IMG/VR virus record: IMGVR_UViG_3300021178_000094
Coordinates: 1 to 36,350 of that record
Reading direction: 5' to 3' (one strand)
Origin: a virus
Length of the DNA stretch: 36,350 bases
Shown here: piece after piece, positions 8,891-17,947 of the stretch
Position numbering within the stretch: the stretch's first letter is position 1
Layout: every line of letters starts with the position of its first letter
Notes under the pieces: generated by a model
The model's input: only the letters and a program-made list of their open reading frames with translations
The model's database searches: none
Told to the model about the DNA's origin: nothing
Position numbers and translations under genes: made by a program

Positions 8891-10549
8891 CTATTTCTCC
8901 TTTTCGAGTTTTTGTTTTGCCGCTCCACGCCGTTCCATCTTTTGTGCCAGTTTCGCCGCCTCTTCCTGCTGCAGCAACGTGCTAGCTCTCTGCTCCGGCG
9001 GTACGGCGTTCTCCAGCATTGGAATGGCTCTCGGCTGTTCGGGGCGACGCATAATCTGTTCTGCCTCAGGCTCTCCAAATTGTTGAGCGGGAACACGCTC
9101 AAGCGCCGCAGAGGGCACCGGAATGGCTCTACCTGCTGGCTGTACAACGGGTCGAGCAGCAATCGGCGCTGGGGCGCTTATGCTCGGAGCCATTGGCTCA
9201 GGTACGGGCTTCACGTTCCCAGCATTCAGCACTCGCGCAATGCCTGTACGCACTGGGGCGGAGCCGAGAGTACGTTGCAAAATCTTGCCTGCCGTCCCCG
9301 CAGTATTTGAAGCCGTCTTGCTGAAAATGTCCTCTCCCCGCGCCTGATTCACTTTCTTCTGAATCCCCGAACGTGCATCGGCCAAGTCTTGCATCCGTTG
9401 ATTCAGTTCGGCTGCTTCCGGGACTTTCTCATTTACGGCATCTTTGATCTTCCGCGCCGCCTCACTCAAGGCACGTGCCACGCTTGCCTCAACTGGCTGA
9501 GTGTTTTTGTAAGCTCCGAGATTCTGTGCCTGGTCTTGAATCTGAGATTTCAACTCGTTCATCTCGCGTGGCGTGCCTTGTAGTTTCCCGTATTGTGTTT
9601 TGAGAGCCTGTCGCACACCTTCAAGCCGTTCCGTTGGCGTTCCGCTTTTCTTGGCTTGTGCAATGGCGTTGTCAATTGCTTCATCGACCATTGGCTCGGC
9701 ATTGATAATCGCTTTAGCGTTCGGATGATTCTCGAGAATGTTATTTGCCGCCTGCTTCAGTTCTCCGAGACGGGCATCCGCTTTGGCGACAAGTCCCTTC
9801 TTCGTTCCTACGAGTCCTTCGTTGACCAATCCCCGCTCTGGATTCGCGCCTGTGCGAACGTCGCCTGCAGTCTCACCTACATTCTCATACGTAAGTGGCC
9901 CAACAATCTTTTGCGCTAACGCTCCACGCGTGGCAGCAGCAGTTGGAATTGGCTTTCTTAGCACGGAGCGCACAATGGGCGAGGCTTCCGCCATAAGTTT
10001 CCCGCCAACTACCGTGCCAGCCCCCGCGCCGAGAGCTTCCGGAGCATTTGCCAATACGTCGTCTAGACTAACTTTCCCCGATGAGTAATCCTCGACTGCA
10101 TTCATAACTGGTTTCACAGCCAGCCGATGAACTCCCAGAGCAATTCTCCCGCTGGGGTCATACATCGAAGGCAGCAATGGCTCGTCGGGTTGTGGTGTGT
10201 CAGTCAGAGCATGATAATAAGGGCGAGGATTGAGCATCCCGCCAAGGGTCTTGACGCCATTGTAAAGTTCTCGTCCTAGAGCTTTCGGGTATTCCTTCAC
10301 AATCGGATCAATGATTCCGCCGGGACCAATGCCGGGCGCATCAGGCCGCAAGTTCTTAGGATTCGGAGCAAGAGCTGACGTGATGGCAGTGTCAGCTTTA
10401 TCAAGCATGCCGGATTCGGGAGGCGCAGTCGGCTTAACTGCTTGAGTTCCCGCAGCCCCGTGCTGTCGCGCCAAAGCGTCATAATCAATGGCTGGTTGTG
10501 CCCCATGTTTCTGTGCTAGGGCATCGTAATCAATCGGAGCCGCGCTCAT
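8891..10549 (-). CDS. Putative internal/ejected virion protein with IDYDALA repeats
   Basis: 552 residues. ATG 10549 overlaps the upstream stop (ATGA) and follows AGGG. The N-terminus holds two tandem copies of I-D-Y-D-A-L-A-x-x-H-G-A (about residues 6-17 and 21-32). A Gly/Pro-rich region and a hydrophobic stretch (APEALGAGAGTVVGGKLM, about residues 169-186) follow, then a long Ala/Lys/Glu-rich helical region (about 245-400) with coiled-coil character. The C-terminus is Pro/Ala-rich and ends in a charged helix. No enzyme motif was recognised. Location between other helical, Ala/Gln-rich proteins and downstream of the adaptor and nozzle genes suits an internal core protein that is ejected with the DNA, as in T7- or P22-type podoviruses. 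That role is inferred. Confidence 0.6.
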   Translation of the reverse strand: MSAAPIDYDALAQKHGAQPAIDYDALARQHGAAGTQAVKPTAPPESGMLDKADTAITSALAPNPKNLRPDAPGIGPGGIIDPIVKEYPKALGRELYNGVKTLGGMLNPRPYYHALTDTPQPDEPLLPSMYDPSGRIALGVHRLAVKPVMNAVEDYSSGKVSLDDVLANAPEALGAGAGTVVGGKLMAEASPIVRSVLRKPIPTAAATRGALAQKIVGPLTYENVGETAGDVRTGANPERGLVNEGLVGTKKGLVAKADARLGELKQAANNILENHPNAKAIINAEPMVDEAIDNAIAQAKKSGTPTERLEGVRQALKTQYGKLQGTPREMNELKSQIQDQAQNLGAYKNTQPVEASVARALSEAARKIKDAVNEKVPEAAELNQRMQDLADARSGIQKKVNQARGEDIFSKTASNTAGTAGKILQRTLGSAPVRTGIARVLNAGNVKPVPEPMAPSISAPAPIAARPVVQPAGRAIPVPSAALERVPAQQFGEPEAEQIMRRPEQPRAIPMLENAVPPEQRASTLLQQEEAAKLAQKMERRGAAKQKLEKEK

Positions 10550-12012
10550 TTAATCCCTGCTTCCTGCTTGAATTTGTCAGCGGATGCCTGATCTGGAAAT
10601 GAATAACTTTTCCCGTTAGGAGCTGTGACATCGATGCTCTTCCCAGCTCCACTAGCCGCCCCTTTTGCTGCGCTGCCGGGCTGATCTCCGGCGTCATGCT
10701 GAAAAGTAGCCAAACTCTTCCTAGCATCCCCTGTAGACGCCAAGATTGCATCGGGCCCATTTTTGAAGCTATTGAGGATAGAGTTAGCAGCCGCTTCGAC
10801 ATGCTGGGCATTACGCATAGCATGAGCACCAACCATTGCCATGCCCATCTGTTCTTTGATGGTATGCAAGCGGGCAATATCTTGGTCATCAGTGCCGATT
10901 GCTTCTTTCAGTCCAGTCCATCGCCCCGCAAGCTTCCCGAACAGGTCAGGCCGACGCTTGACGATCTCTTCCAACTCATCCAAGTTCTCGTTCATGTTCC
11001 GCGCAAGATCAGATCGCCGCGTCTCATCTGCAGTGGGTTTACTTCCTTTCAAATCGCCACTGAGAGACTCTGTGCCCTTGGGAACTTCCATCCCCGGCTT
11101 GAGTTCGACTATCTTTCCATTGACTACTCCGAGTTGCTGTTGAGGACGTTGCGGGGCCTGCCCTGCTTTCGCAAACTGCTCTCTAGCCATAAGCCGATTG
11201 TGTGCGCTGTCGGGAAGATGATTGTCCGTTATGTAGTCATGGTAAAACTGCTCAAAATCGTTCCCCGGTTTCTCTGGTTTTACGTCTTGCTTCGCTTGGT
11301 TCACCGCCGTGTAAGCTTCGAGGTAACTATAAGGCTGATTCGTTTTCGGATTTAGGCGAGGTTGGCCATTTTCTCCCGTCATCAGATCGTGAATCGTTGT
11401 CTCTTCTGGCGTCAGACCTTCTTTAGGGTTGCCGACAACTTGTGCCTGTTCGTGCGCCAGTTCTCCACGCGCCTCAGCTTCTTTTGCCTGCGATTTCTCA
11501 AGGCCGGTTCCCGCTTCTTCTTTTGCCAGCCCTGCTTGCCTTCCTTCTTCCGCATTGGCTCGCGCAGTCGCTACCCGCTGATTCATTGTTGTTCCCGGAA
11601 TTGCAGCGGAGATTCCAGGGGCGGCAATAGTGCCTACAGTGTCGAGCGCACGCGCTCCTCCAGCGCCAATCTCGCCTAGTACACGCAAAATCGGGTTATG
11701 GATGTTTTGAGCCTTTGTCCAAAGCGAAGCAACTCCAGTTTGAATTGGAGTTCCGGGATGCATTTCATGCGAAGCCAAGCCTTGATTCTCCAAATCTTCC
11801 GTGCTCCCCGCAGCAGGGCTTACAGACATAGGAATAGCCCGCGCCGCCGTAGCAGAGCGTAGAGAACGAGCTTGATCCTGCATTTGGTCATCTGGAGCCA
11901 TTGGGATCGGTTTCGCTCCAGCAGCGGAGTCCGGAACGAGCGGAGGTATGCCTGTAGGGATGGCCCTGCGAAGATCAGGCTGATCGTCGTCTTGGATTGG
12001 AATGACTGGCAT
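10546..12012 (-). CDS. Putative internal virion protein, helical, Gln/Ala-rich
   Basis: The open frame extends up to 12069, but the likely start is ATG 12012 (MPVIPIQDDDQPDLRR). It follows GGAGG by a short spacer and overlaps the upstream gene's stop as TAATG, giving 488 residues. The protein has a Pro-rich start, an Ala/Gly segment (ARALDTVGTIAAPGISAAIP), a charged helical stretch rich in Glu/Ala/Lys (about residues 140-200), and a second helical region (ENLDELEEIVKRRPDLFGKL). It ends in a small domain of the type V-x-x-P-N-G-K-S-Y-S-F-P-D-x-x-x-A-D-x-F-K, which looks like a short ligand-binding or cargo motif. No recognised family. Probably part of the ejected core. Confidence 0.6.
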   Translation of the reverse strand: MPVIPIQDDDQPDLRRAIPTGIPPLVPDSAAGAKPIPMAPDDQMQDQARSLRSATAARAIPMSVSPAAGSTEDLENQGLASHEMHPGTPIQTGVASLWTKAQNIHNPILRVLGEIGAGGARALDTVGTIAAPGISAAIPGTTMNQRVATARANAEEGRQAGLAKEEAGTGLEKSQAKEAEARGELAHEQAQVVGNPKEGLTPEETTIHDLMTGENGQPRLNPKTNQPYSYLEAYTAVNQAKQDVKPEKPGNDFEQFYHDYITDNHLPDSAHNRLMAREQFAKAGQAPQRPQQQLGVVNGKIVELKPGMEVPKGTESLSGDLKGSKPTADETRRSDLARNMNENLDELEEIVKRRPDLFGKLAGRWTGLKEAIGTDDQDIARLHTIKEQMGMAMVGAHAMRNAQHVEAAANSILNSFKNGPDAILASTGDARKSLATFQHDAGDQPGSAAKGAASGAGKSIDVTAPNGKSYSFPDQASADKFKQEAGIK

Positions 12013-12569
12013 TATCCTCCGCCTGCTCCTACTACCGATCCTGCCGTCTGCAATCCCAGCTTGGTCCAATCAAAAACATTCTTGTCGGCTGCTGCCTTCC
12101 CACCAGTCCAAGCGTTGATGGATTCATCCGCCAATCCGAGCGATTTCAGTGCTGCACTCAAATCCGTTCCGTACAGGCTCTCCAACCCTCCGGCTCCTGC
12201 CTGTCTCTGTCTCTCTTTCAACTGTTCGTTTGCAAGATCAGTGCCGAGCACGTTGTTCGATTGCTGACGCATTCCGGCCCGCGCTGTGCTGTCAATCACC
12301 CCCGGCACGGCAGCCGTATTCCCTGTCCGCGATGCATTCAACATCGCCGCTTCGCCTCCAGCACCCACTGCTCCGGCGGTTGCCTGACCGCCTTGAGTAA
12401 TCATCTTGCTCAAATCTTCTTGGCCGAAACCTTGAGGATTTCGCAGTTCATTTTCTAAAAACGGTGTAAGCTGGCCTCCAATCCCAGATGCTAGCCCGCC
12501 ATACTGATTCGCCCATGAATTGTCGATGCCTACTTGATTCTTGGCAGCATTTGCGCTCCCTTTTGACAT
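12012..12569 (-). CDS. Small Ala/Gly-rich internal virion protein (T7 gp14-like by position)
   Basis: The frame is open to 12650, but ATG 12569 (MSKGSANAAKNQVG) overlaps the stop of the GNAT-like gene as TGATG and has AGGGCGG upstream, so I take 185 residues. The sequence is rich in Ala, Gly, Gln and Asn, with amphipathic helices (NEQLKERQRQAGAGGLESLY). It ends in a Gly-rich hydrophobic tail (TKLGLQTAGSVVGAGGG) that could contact membrane. Phage internal core proteins with an A-x-x-x-x-F-x-W-x-K-L-G-L-x-x-A-G end are common in podoviruses. The match is one of composition and position, not of a diagnostic motif. Confidence 0.62.
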   Translation of the reverse strand: MSKGSANAAKNQVGIDNSWANQYGGLASGIGGQLTPFLENELRNPQGFGQEDLSKMITQGGQATAGAVGAGGEAAMLNASRTGNTAAVPGVIDSTARAGMRQQSNNVLGTDLANEQLKERQRQAGAGGLESLYGTDLSAALKSLGLADESINAWTGGKAAADKNVFDWTKLGLQTAGSVVGAGGG

Positions 12570-12988
12570 CAGCGGACCGCCCTTCCGCGAATCCGAGCCA
12601 AGCAATCCTTCACGGGTAGAAAATAATGCGTCCAGAGCGCTTTTCTCCACCCAAAACTCATCAGCCGCCGCCCAAATGCTCGAAATTTCGGATCGCAGGC
12701 CACATAAGCCTCTTTTGCTCCCCGTTTTTCCAGTTCCTCAGCAATAGGAAGGTGCAAACTGGCAAACACTCGCATCCGTTCGCCTGGAGTAGCCCACGAG
12801 GGATCGAAAATCCCGAAAATCTGCGCTTCTAACTGCGCTCCAGCGAATCCAACCACGTTTCCCTCATGATCTTCAACGATTTGCACCGCTACCATGTCCT
12901 GCAAGTCAGGAAAGGCGAATCCATAGCCAACTCTGGCATGAATTTCACGCAAAATTGCGATGTCCGACTCTCGTAAGTCTCGGAACAC
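12569..12988 (-). CDS. GNAT-fold N-acetyltransferase-like protein
   Basis: 139 residues from a GTG at 12988. AGAGG five bases upstream supplies the SD and lies directly after the promoter-like element at 12996-13011, so the leader would be extremely short. The protein opens FRDLRESDIAILREI, then has VEDHEGNVVGFAGAQLE (GNAT strands 2-4 pattern: x-V-x-x-x-x-G-x-x-V-G-F). An ATPGERMRVFASLH segment follows where the acetyl-CoA loop is expected, then an EELEKRGAKEAYVACDP helix/strand and a closing FGWRKALWTHYFLPV. The acetyl-CoA loop is not a classical Q/R-x-x-G-x-G/A, so cofactor binding is uncertain. GNAT-like genes sit among tail genes in various podoviruses. Substrate unknown. Confidence 0.65.
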   Translation of the reverse strand: MFRDLRESDIAILREIHARVGYGFAFPDLQDMVAVQIVEDHEGNVVGFAGAQLEAQIFGIFDPSWATPGERMRVFASLHLPIAEELEKRGAKEAYVACDPKFRAFGRRLMSFGWRKALWTHYFLPVKDCLARIRGRAVR

Positions 12989-12995
12989 ACAACCT

Positions 12996-13011
12996 CTGCA
13001 CTAGATAAACT
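12996..13011 (-). promoter_or_regulatory. Putative phage late promoter, copy 1 (GTTTATCTAG element)
   Basis: Minus-strand AGTTTATCTAGTGCAG in the 34-nt gap between the Fn3-like gene (ends 13023) and the GNAT-like gene (starts 12988). One of five near-identical copies in the window, all intergenic and all on the minus strand. Its 16 bp plus a flanking CTC/GA are identical to copy 5 at 30514. TTTATCTA resembles an extended -10 box; I see no consistent -35. It would start the unit GNAT, internal proteins, GroES-like, fibre and spike. Confidence 0.65.
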
Positions 13012-13022
13012 GAATTTAGAGG

Positions 13023-13550
13023 CTATCTGGTAATGGTGCGGCCTGCTCCGTGCCCACCACCTGTTTTCGGGGTACCCGTGCCTGATCCTTGGGCTGGAAA
13101 CAGAGACAAAGAGGCACTGCCTGAAACAACGATTGGACCTGGAGCGCGTACAGGAAGAGCGGGAGAACCGCCAGCGGGGTATTGCGGATATGCTCGGAAG
13201 TGCCAAGTACCGTTAGGTAGCAGGAATTCTGCTGTCCGCCACGGACCAAGATCCCGGCCACGGGGATTGGTGAAATTCGGATCAGTATCGTATTCCAGAT
13301 GGTAGTGCACGGCTCGCACGAGTCGAGGATTGTTGTCGATGATGGCTACGTCGATTTGACCAGTCCCCAGATGTTGAACTTGAAGCTGGGAAATCGGCGA
13401 TGGCACTACATCAGAACCATTCGGATCGTTCGCCAATTGTGCCGAAGTGTTCGAATGTCCCCGTAGCAGATCATCAATCGCCTCGGCCACGCGCGTCAGG
13501 TTTACGTCTTGGCGGATGTGATTCAGCGATTTGACTATCAGTAAGGGCAT
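13023..13550 (-). CDS. Tail-associated protein with fibronectin-III-like domain
   Basis: 175 residues. ATG 13550 overlaps the nozzle gene's stop as TAATG, so the two are translated together. Residues 1-60 are helical (NLTRVAEAIDDLLRGHSN). Residues about 70-145 look like an Fn3/Ig-type beta sandwich: RLVRAVHYHLEYDTDPNF, GPWRTAEFLLPNGTWHFRAY and GPIVVSGSASLSL strands. The C-terminus is a Gly/Thr/Lys tail. No enzymatic motif. Position at the end of the adaptor-nozzle unit suggests a structural tail accessory protein. Confidence 0.62.
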   Translation of the reverse strand: MPLLIVKSLNHIRQDVNLTRVAEAIDDLLRGHSNTSAQLANDPNGSDVVPSPISQLQVQHLGTGQIDVAIIDNNPRLVRAVHYHLEYDTDPNFTNPRGRDLGPWRTAEFLLPNGTWHFRAYPQYPAGGSPALPVRAPGPIVVSGSASLSLFPAQGSGTGTPKTGGGHGAGRTITR

Positions 13551-16500
13551 TACAGATTACTTCCTCGCACTGGCGTTACCGCATCCTGTTTCGCAGTCAA
13601 GACAAGATGCTGTAGTAGAAATGCAGCATCCGTCTGCCCCGCCAGTGGTACTGGGGCGAATTTGTAGGCCACGCGCAACCCGCGAACATTTAGCGGCCAT
13701 TCTAAATCGTTCAACAAATTTGCAAGGGTCAAGGGGACCAATGGCATGCCAGTCGGTGATCCACTCGGTATCCACTTTTGATTTACCGAATCCCATGCCG
13801 TTGGTATCGGCCCCCACGGATTATTTAGGTTGTTCACCAAGGGCGTCACTTGAATCTGACCGACTCCAGTCACGTAGGCTGAGAGGTAAGTATCGAGCTT
13901 GCGATGCAATCCTAGACCTGGAGCGTTCTGCTCAATGTCGTGGTTAAAGAAGAAGTAGGTCGTGTAGAAGCTGAATATTTGGCCATAGTCATCGTCTGTG
14001 TACTTCGCTGGATTCAACGAATAGAAGTTGCCAAAGTCCTGCCCTCCGAAATAAATCTGCCGAGAGAGATCGGGATTTGTTAGCATGGCAGCACAGTTCA
14101 TGGGCGCATTCCAACGCGTCCACTTGCGGCACAAGTCTGTAGCAATCATTTTCCCAGAGTATGACGTGTGGATCGGATCAGGAACGTTATACGCTGCATC
14201 CACCGATCTGTAGCTCATGGGAAGAATAAAATTGATTTTCGTCGCGCCATTCCTCGGTACTCCTAGGTAGGTAATGCGCTCTTCAGGATCGTTCAAGGCC
14301 CAAATGCTTGTGGGATTTGATTGATTGATGCTTTCCCATGTTGGCTGAATTTCCTGAGAAATCTTTTTAGGCGTGGCACCCGAAAATACTTTCCATCCCG
14401 AACGTCCAGCCCACCACGCGATGTCTTCCGTGGCCGTAACTGCGTTTGGGCCAAAGCAATCGCATTCATCCGCAAAGTTCGAAATGCCCCAGCCGTTCGG
14501 TTCGGTCTGCCCATTATTCTGAGTCTGATACATCGGCCCGTCAGTGAGCGCGAAAAGGTAACTGCGCTGCTTGAGTAATGCAGTGATCTTCGCTGCACTG
14601 TCAATGCCGATAACTCCCGTGGTTTGATCGTATCCAAATTCATTGTCGAAATAACTAACGCGCAGTTGTTGAAATAGCACCGGTTTGCTCGCGTCGATTA
14701 TCGACAATTCGTCAACGATGACCCGATTCGTATTGAGAACACCGTTCAGATAGATGCGAAATAGGGTGTCCGATGGCAGCGTGGAAGGTATTGCAGCGTT
14801 GAACGGAGCAACCATCCAACCAAGTGAACCTGTGGGCATGCCAGCACGGGGGAATGTGGCCGTGATTTGGAGGCCAGTAGATGGCGAGAATAAATCCACC
14901 ACGAGACTCCCAACAGTACTTGACCCAATGCGCTTGGCCTGCAGGCGGACCAGATAGGACGAACTGGGCACAACGATCGGAGCACCAAAAAAATCTTGTA
15001 CTGCTGGCTGAACAATGATCCCATCAGTCGATCCGCCAATGCCGAAAAGTTCAATTGCGAAACCCAGATTTGCTGAATCGCTGGCAACTAGCGTGGCAAA
15101 TCCAAATACTCCTGGAGGGATTGTCCAACCGGGAGGTGGTTGATCTGTCGGACTATATAGCGTGAATGTGACGCCTGTCTGTACTCCCGCTGAGGTCGTA
15201 AGCGTGAGGTGTTGGCGATCTGCCACGGATTGCACAACGTATGAAATATTGTTGATTACAATGGATGCTCCGGCTGCAAACGTAGAGAACAGATCACCGC
15301 TATCCCATGCGACGGCGGTTCCATTCGTATCGCATACCCCAACAGGAGCGTTGTAGCCTCCGTCGAATCCCATATTGCTGAGATTCTTCAGATTGTTGAC
15401 CTCTCCCCACCAGCACATGCGCCCTTCATATTCGATACATCCTAAACACGGCGCTAGGACGATTTGATTGAACAAGTCATTCCCTTGAACATCGATGGGC
15501 GTTCCTGCGACCAACTGACTGTCGGAGAAATCGAGGATTGCAGTCGTGGTTGTGTTGTCATTGATGATTGTGCCAAGCGACAGAACGGGAGAAACACCCG
15601 CAACGGAGGGAATCACGGCCGGGCTGACATAGAAGAATGATGACCCGAACGCCGGCGTGAATGCGATGATGCGTTTTGCTGTCCCCGGTGGCCCGATTAA
15701 AATATCTTGCGCTGACAATAGATTCGGGCCGCCAGTTATGGATAATTGAATCGGCACTGAAGCTGGAGTGATTGCCCCATTCACTGACTCGAACATAAGA
15801 ACAGCGCTGCGCGGGCCGGGCGGAATCTGCGCTTCCAATTGAGCTTGTGGAGTTCCTCCGGTTGAAGTTAAGTTCGCATCGGGTCCAAGTTGGAAATATG
15901 TAATGAAGTTGTTGCTGTTTGCGTCTACGCCAACTGAGAGAATCTGGAACGTCCCGTTCCATGTTTGATAAACACTACCGCCAGAGCTAGTCGCCACCGC
16001 GCCATTACCCCAAGTCGGATCACTAATCGTAAATACGGTCGTTCCTCCCGTCGCGGAGATAACCTGAAACACCTGATGATACCCAGGCGGAAAATCTGTT
16101 GTGTCAGTCGCACTGATGAACAACAGGGTGCCCGATGGAAGATTCGTAAGCTGTGTCGAAATCGTAACTGTTACTAATCCTGTGGTATCGCGTGCTATAG
16201 CGGTGATCGTCCAGTTTGGTCCGTTGATTTGCGAGTTGTTTAAGTTGAAGATTTTGGCGTATAGACCAGCCTGAAAATTGGGGAGATTTGTGCTTCCGAA
16301 ATATGCTGTGACTATATTTGCCGACCGAGTAAAATAATTTCCCGGAAGTGTAGCCGTTCCACTTTGCGAAGTCAGATTGACTCGAATCGAACCTGTCCCA
16401 ACGCCGAGCGTAAACGTGCTCCCGGAAATTGCAATAACCATTCCTGTGGTATTCGCTAGAGAACTGTTCGTTCCCGTGCATCCCGTCACTGTGATTTGCG

Positions 16501-17194
16501 TATTCAACCACGTGAGCGGCACGGCCCCAGTGCAGGTATAGGTCAATGATGTATAGATTATCTCAGATAGCGTGTGATGGGGGACTTGGATCGTAAATAC
16601 CTTCGCTCCGCTACTTACGACAGTCGTGACAGACAACGTACCAGTGGGAGACGTTTGCGCGAGCCCGACTGGAAGCGTAGGCACTTCCGTGAAGGTTGGC
16701 GGTACGCCTGGGGCATCTTGCGTGACCCGCCAAACATTTTGCCCATCAAAATATCGCGGAACATCAGCACCACAAAATGGACTTTGCGAGAATGCGTTCG
16801 AGAGGTTTTGATTGAAAAACGCGAACCACTGCTTATCGAAAGCAGTGACTGAACAGAACCGAGACCCTACCGTGATCGATCCGAGTTGAGTAGGCGAACC
16901 ACCAGTAGAAGGCTGCTGCCAAAGATTTCCCGAAGAGTACAACCAAATTCTAAGAAATTCCCCAGAGGGCATCGCAAACTCAGTCAACGACATCGTATCT
17001 GATGTAGGCTCTGGCGTGGGCTGAGAAAGAGTACGGTTGAAAGCTGGGCGAGTACCGACCGAGCCGGGCAGATAAACTATGTCTTGATTATCGGGTGAGA
17101 GTCCTTCCGGAAGATCGCTCGCAGCCATATCCTCATAGAGCGACGAGAATAAGCTAAGCGCTTGATTGTAGCCCTCGCTCGCATTCATTGCCAT
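13550..17194 (-). CDS. Podovirus nozzle / tail stabilisation-type protein (1214 aa)
   Basis: ATG 17194 directly follows the adaptor gene's TAA (AAGGAG upstream; a second in-frame ATG lies two codons later). The N-terminus LPEGLSPDNQDIVYLPGSVGTRPAF is the 'pole/tip' opening found in P22 gp10- and T7 gp12-type tail proteins. The middle ~500 residues are a Thr/Ser-rich series of beta domains. The C-terminal third is the beta-propeller-like part, with LFALTDGPMYQTQ, IAWWAGRSGWKVFSG, the aromatic YFFFNHDIEQ and LNPAKYTDDDYG. It is twice the size of a usual nozzle protein because of the inserted beta domains. Neighbour genes (adaptor before it, internal proteins after) fit. Exact family membership not tested. 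Confidence 0.78.
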   Translation of the reverse strand: MAMNASEGYNQALSLFSSLYEDMAASDLPEGLSPDNQDIVYLPGSVGTRPAFNRTLSQPTPEPTSDTMSLTEFAMPSGEFLRIWLYSSGNLWQQPSTGGSPTQLGSITVGSRFCSVTAFDKQWFAFFNQNLSNAFSQSPFCGADVPRYFDGQNVWRVTQDAPGVPPTFTEVPTLPVGLAQTSPTGTLSVTTVVSSGAKVFTIQVPHHTLSEIIYTSLTYTCTGAVPLTWLNTQITVTGCTGTNSSLANTTGMVIAISGSTFTLGVGTGSIRVNLTSQSGTATLPGNYFTRSANIVTAYFGSTNLPNFQAGLYAKIFNLNNSQINGPNWTITAIARDTTGLVTVTISTQLTNLPSGTLLFISATDTTDFPPGYHQVFQVISATGGTTVFTISDPTWGNGAVATSSGGSVYQTWNGTFQILSVGVDANSNNFITYFQLGPDANLTSTGGTPQAQLEAQIPPGPRSAVLMFESVNGAITPASVPIQLSITGGPNLLSAQDILIGPPGTAKRIIAFTPAFGSSFFYVSPAVIPSVAGVSPVLSLGTIINDNTTTTAILDFSDSQLVAGTPIDVQGNDLFNQIVLAPCLGCIEYEGRMCWWGEVNNLKNLSNMGFDGGYNAPVGVCDTNGTAVAWDSGDLFSTFAAGASIVINNISYVVQSVADRQHLTLTTSAGVQTGVTFTLYSPTDQPPPGWTIPPGVFGFATLVASDSANLGFAIELFGIGGSTDGIIVQPAVQDFFGAPIVVPSSSYLVRLQAKRIGSSTVGSLVVDLFSPSTGLQITATFPRAGMPTGSLGWMVAPFNAAIPSTLPSDTLFRIYLNGVLNTNRVIVDELSIIDASKPVLFQQLRVSYFDNEFGYDQTTGVIGIDSAAKITALLKQRSYLFALTDGPMYQTQNNGQTEPNGWGISNFADECDCFGPNAVTATEDIAWWAGRSGWKVFSGATPKKISQEIQPTWESINQSNPTSIWALNDPEERITYLGVPRNGATKINFILPMSYRSVDAAYNVPDPIHTSYSGKMIATDLCRKWTRWNAPMNCAAMLTNPDLSRQIYFGGQDFGNFYSLNPAKYTDDDYGQIFSFYTTYFFFNHDIEQNAPGLGLHRKLDTYLSAYVTGVGQIQVTPLVNNLNNPWGPIPTAWDSVNQKWIPSGSPTGMPLVPLTLANLLNDLEWPLNVRGLRVAYKFAPVPLAGQTDAAFLLQHLVLTAKQDAVTPVRGSNL

Positions 17195-17947
17195 TTAGCG
17201 CCGTCTCCTTGCCCTCGTTCCCCTGAATGGCTGACGGTTATAGGCTCCGTATTGCTCTTTGCGTGAGGTTGGACTGATAAGCAATCCTACTTCCGATTCG
17301 GCCCACACCTGAAATGTCTGTGTCGCCGTCCCTCCCCGCGACTGCGATAGTATTTTTGCAATCAAAGCACCCATGGCCATTTCGCAGTCTGCGATTGGGA
17401 TTTGCTGTGCCGAATCAGTCAGCCGTGGAGTGGCGTAGAGATACTTCAACTTCAAATCGTTGGCCTGTGTTGCTCCTGGTAGATATAGGATGTCAGATTC
17501 CCAATCCCAGATGCCAAACGAGGCAACTTGTGCGCGCGTGGAAATTGAATCCGAGGCTTGCTTAACAGGCTGCCAACTGTTGATAGTCCCGTTTTGCCGT
17601 TCCCAGATTTCCAGAGGCTCAACCAGATCAGCTGGCAGAAATGGACTTGCACGTTCTGTAATGCCATCGAAATATCCGGTATAGCTGAGTTGGACTTGCA
17701 CCGTTGGGTCGGAGGTTGCAACTTTCACAAGATTTGAGACGAATCCGTATTTCGAATAGGTATTCACCCCAGCTCTAGTCAGCATCTTCCGCAGAGTCTT
17801 GTGCGCGAGGTCGCACATGGGCAATACGAATGGCTGATTGCTGGCCAGAATATCTCCGAGAATAGATTGCGCCGCATCGTTACACAGCACGCGGGCCGCG
17901 ACGAGTGCGTCGGTTACCGTCGGATATGGGGCGACTTGAACCGGCAT
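17195..17947 (-). CDS. Head-tail adaptor (connector) protein
   Basis: 250 residues, ATG 17947 after GGGAGA. It starts with an Ala-rich helical segment (TDALVAARVLCNDAAQSILGD) and a helix holding HKTLRKMLTRAG. A beta section follows (VQVQLSYTGYFDGI; ADLVEPLEIWERQNG; DILYLPGATQANDLKLKYLY) and then ATPRLTDSAQQIPIADCEMAMGALIAKIL, the helix pair typical of P22 gp4/T7 gp11-like adaptor rings. The C-terminus is very basic (RGTRARRRR). It sits immediately before the nozzle gene, the usual adaptor-nozzle order. It would dock on the portal ring. Confidence 0.72.
   Translation of the reverse strand: MPVQVAPYPTVTDALVAARVLCNDAAQSILGDILASNQPFVLPMCDLAHKTLRKMLTRAGVNTYSKYGFVSNLVKVATSDPTVQVQLSYTGYFDGITERASPFLPADLVEPLEIWERQNGTINSWQPVKQASDSISTRAQVASFGIWDWESDILYLPGATQANDLKLKYLYATPRLTDSAQQIPIADCEMAMGALIAKILSQSRGGTATQTFQVWAESEVGLLISPTSRKEQYGAYNRQPFRGTRARRRR

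Noticed and set aside
17065-17085. Sixth copy of the promoter element (GCAGATAAACTATG)
   Set aside because: Matches only the AGATAAAC part, lies inside the nozzle coding sequence, and lacks the CTAG and the flanks.
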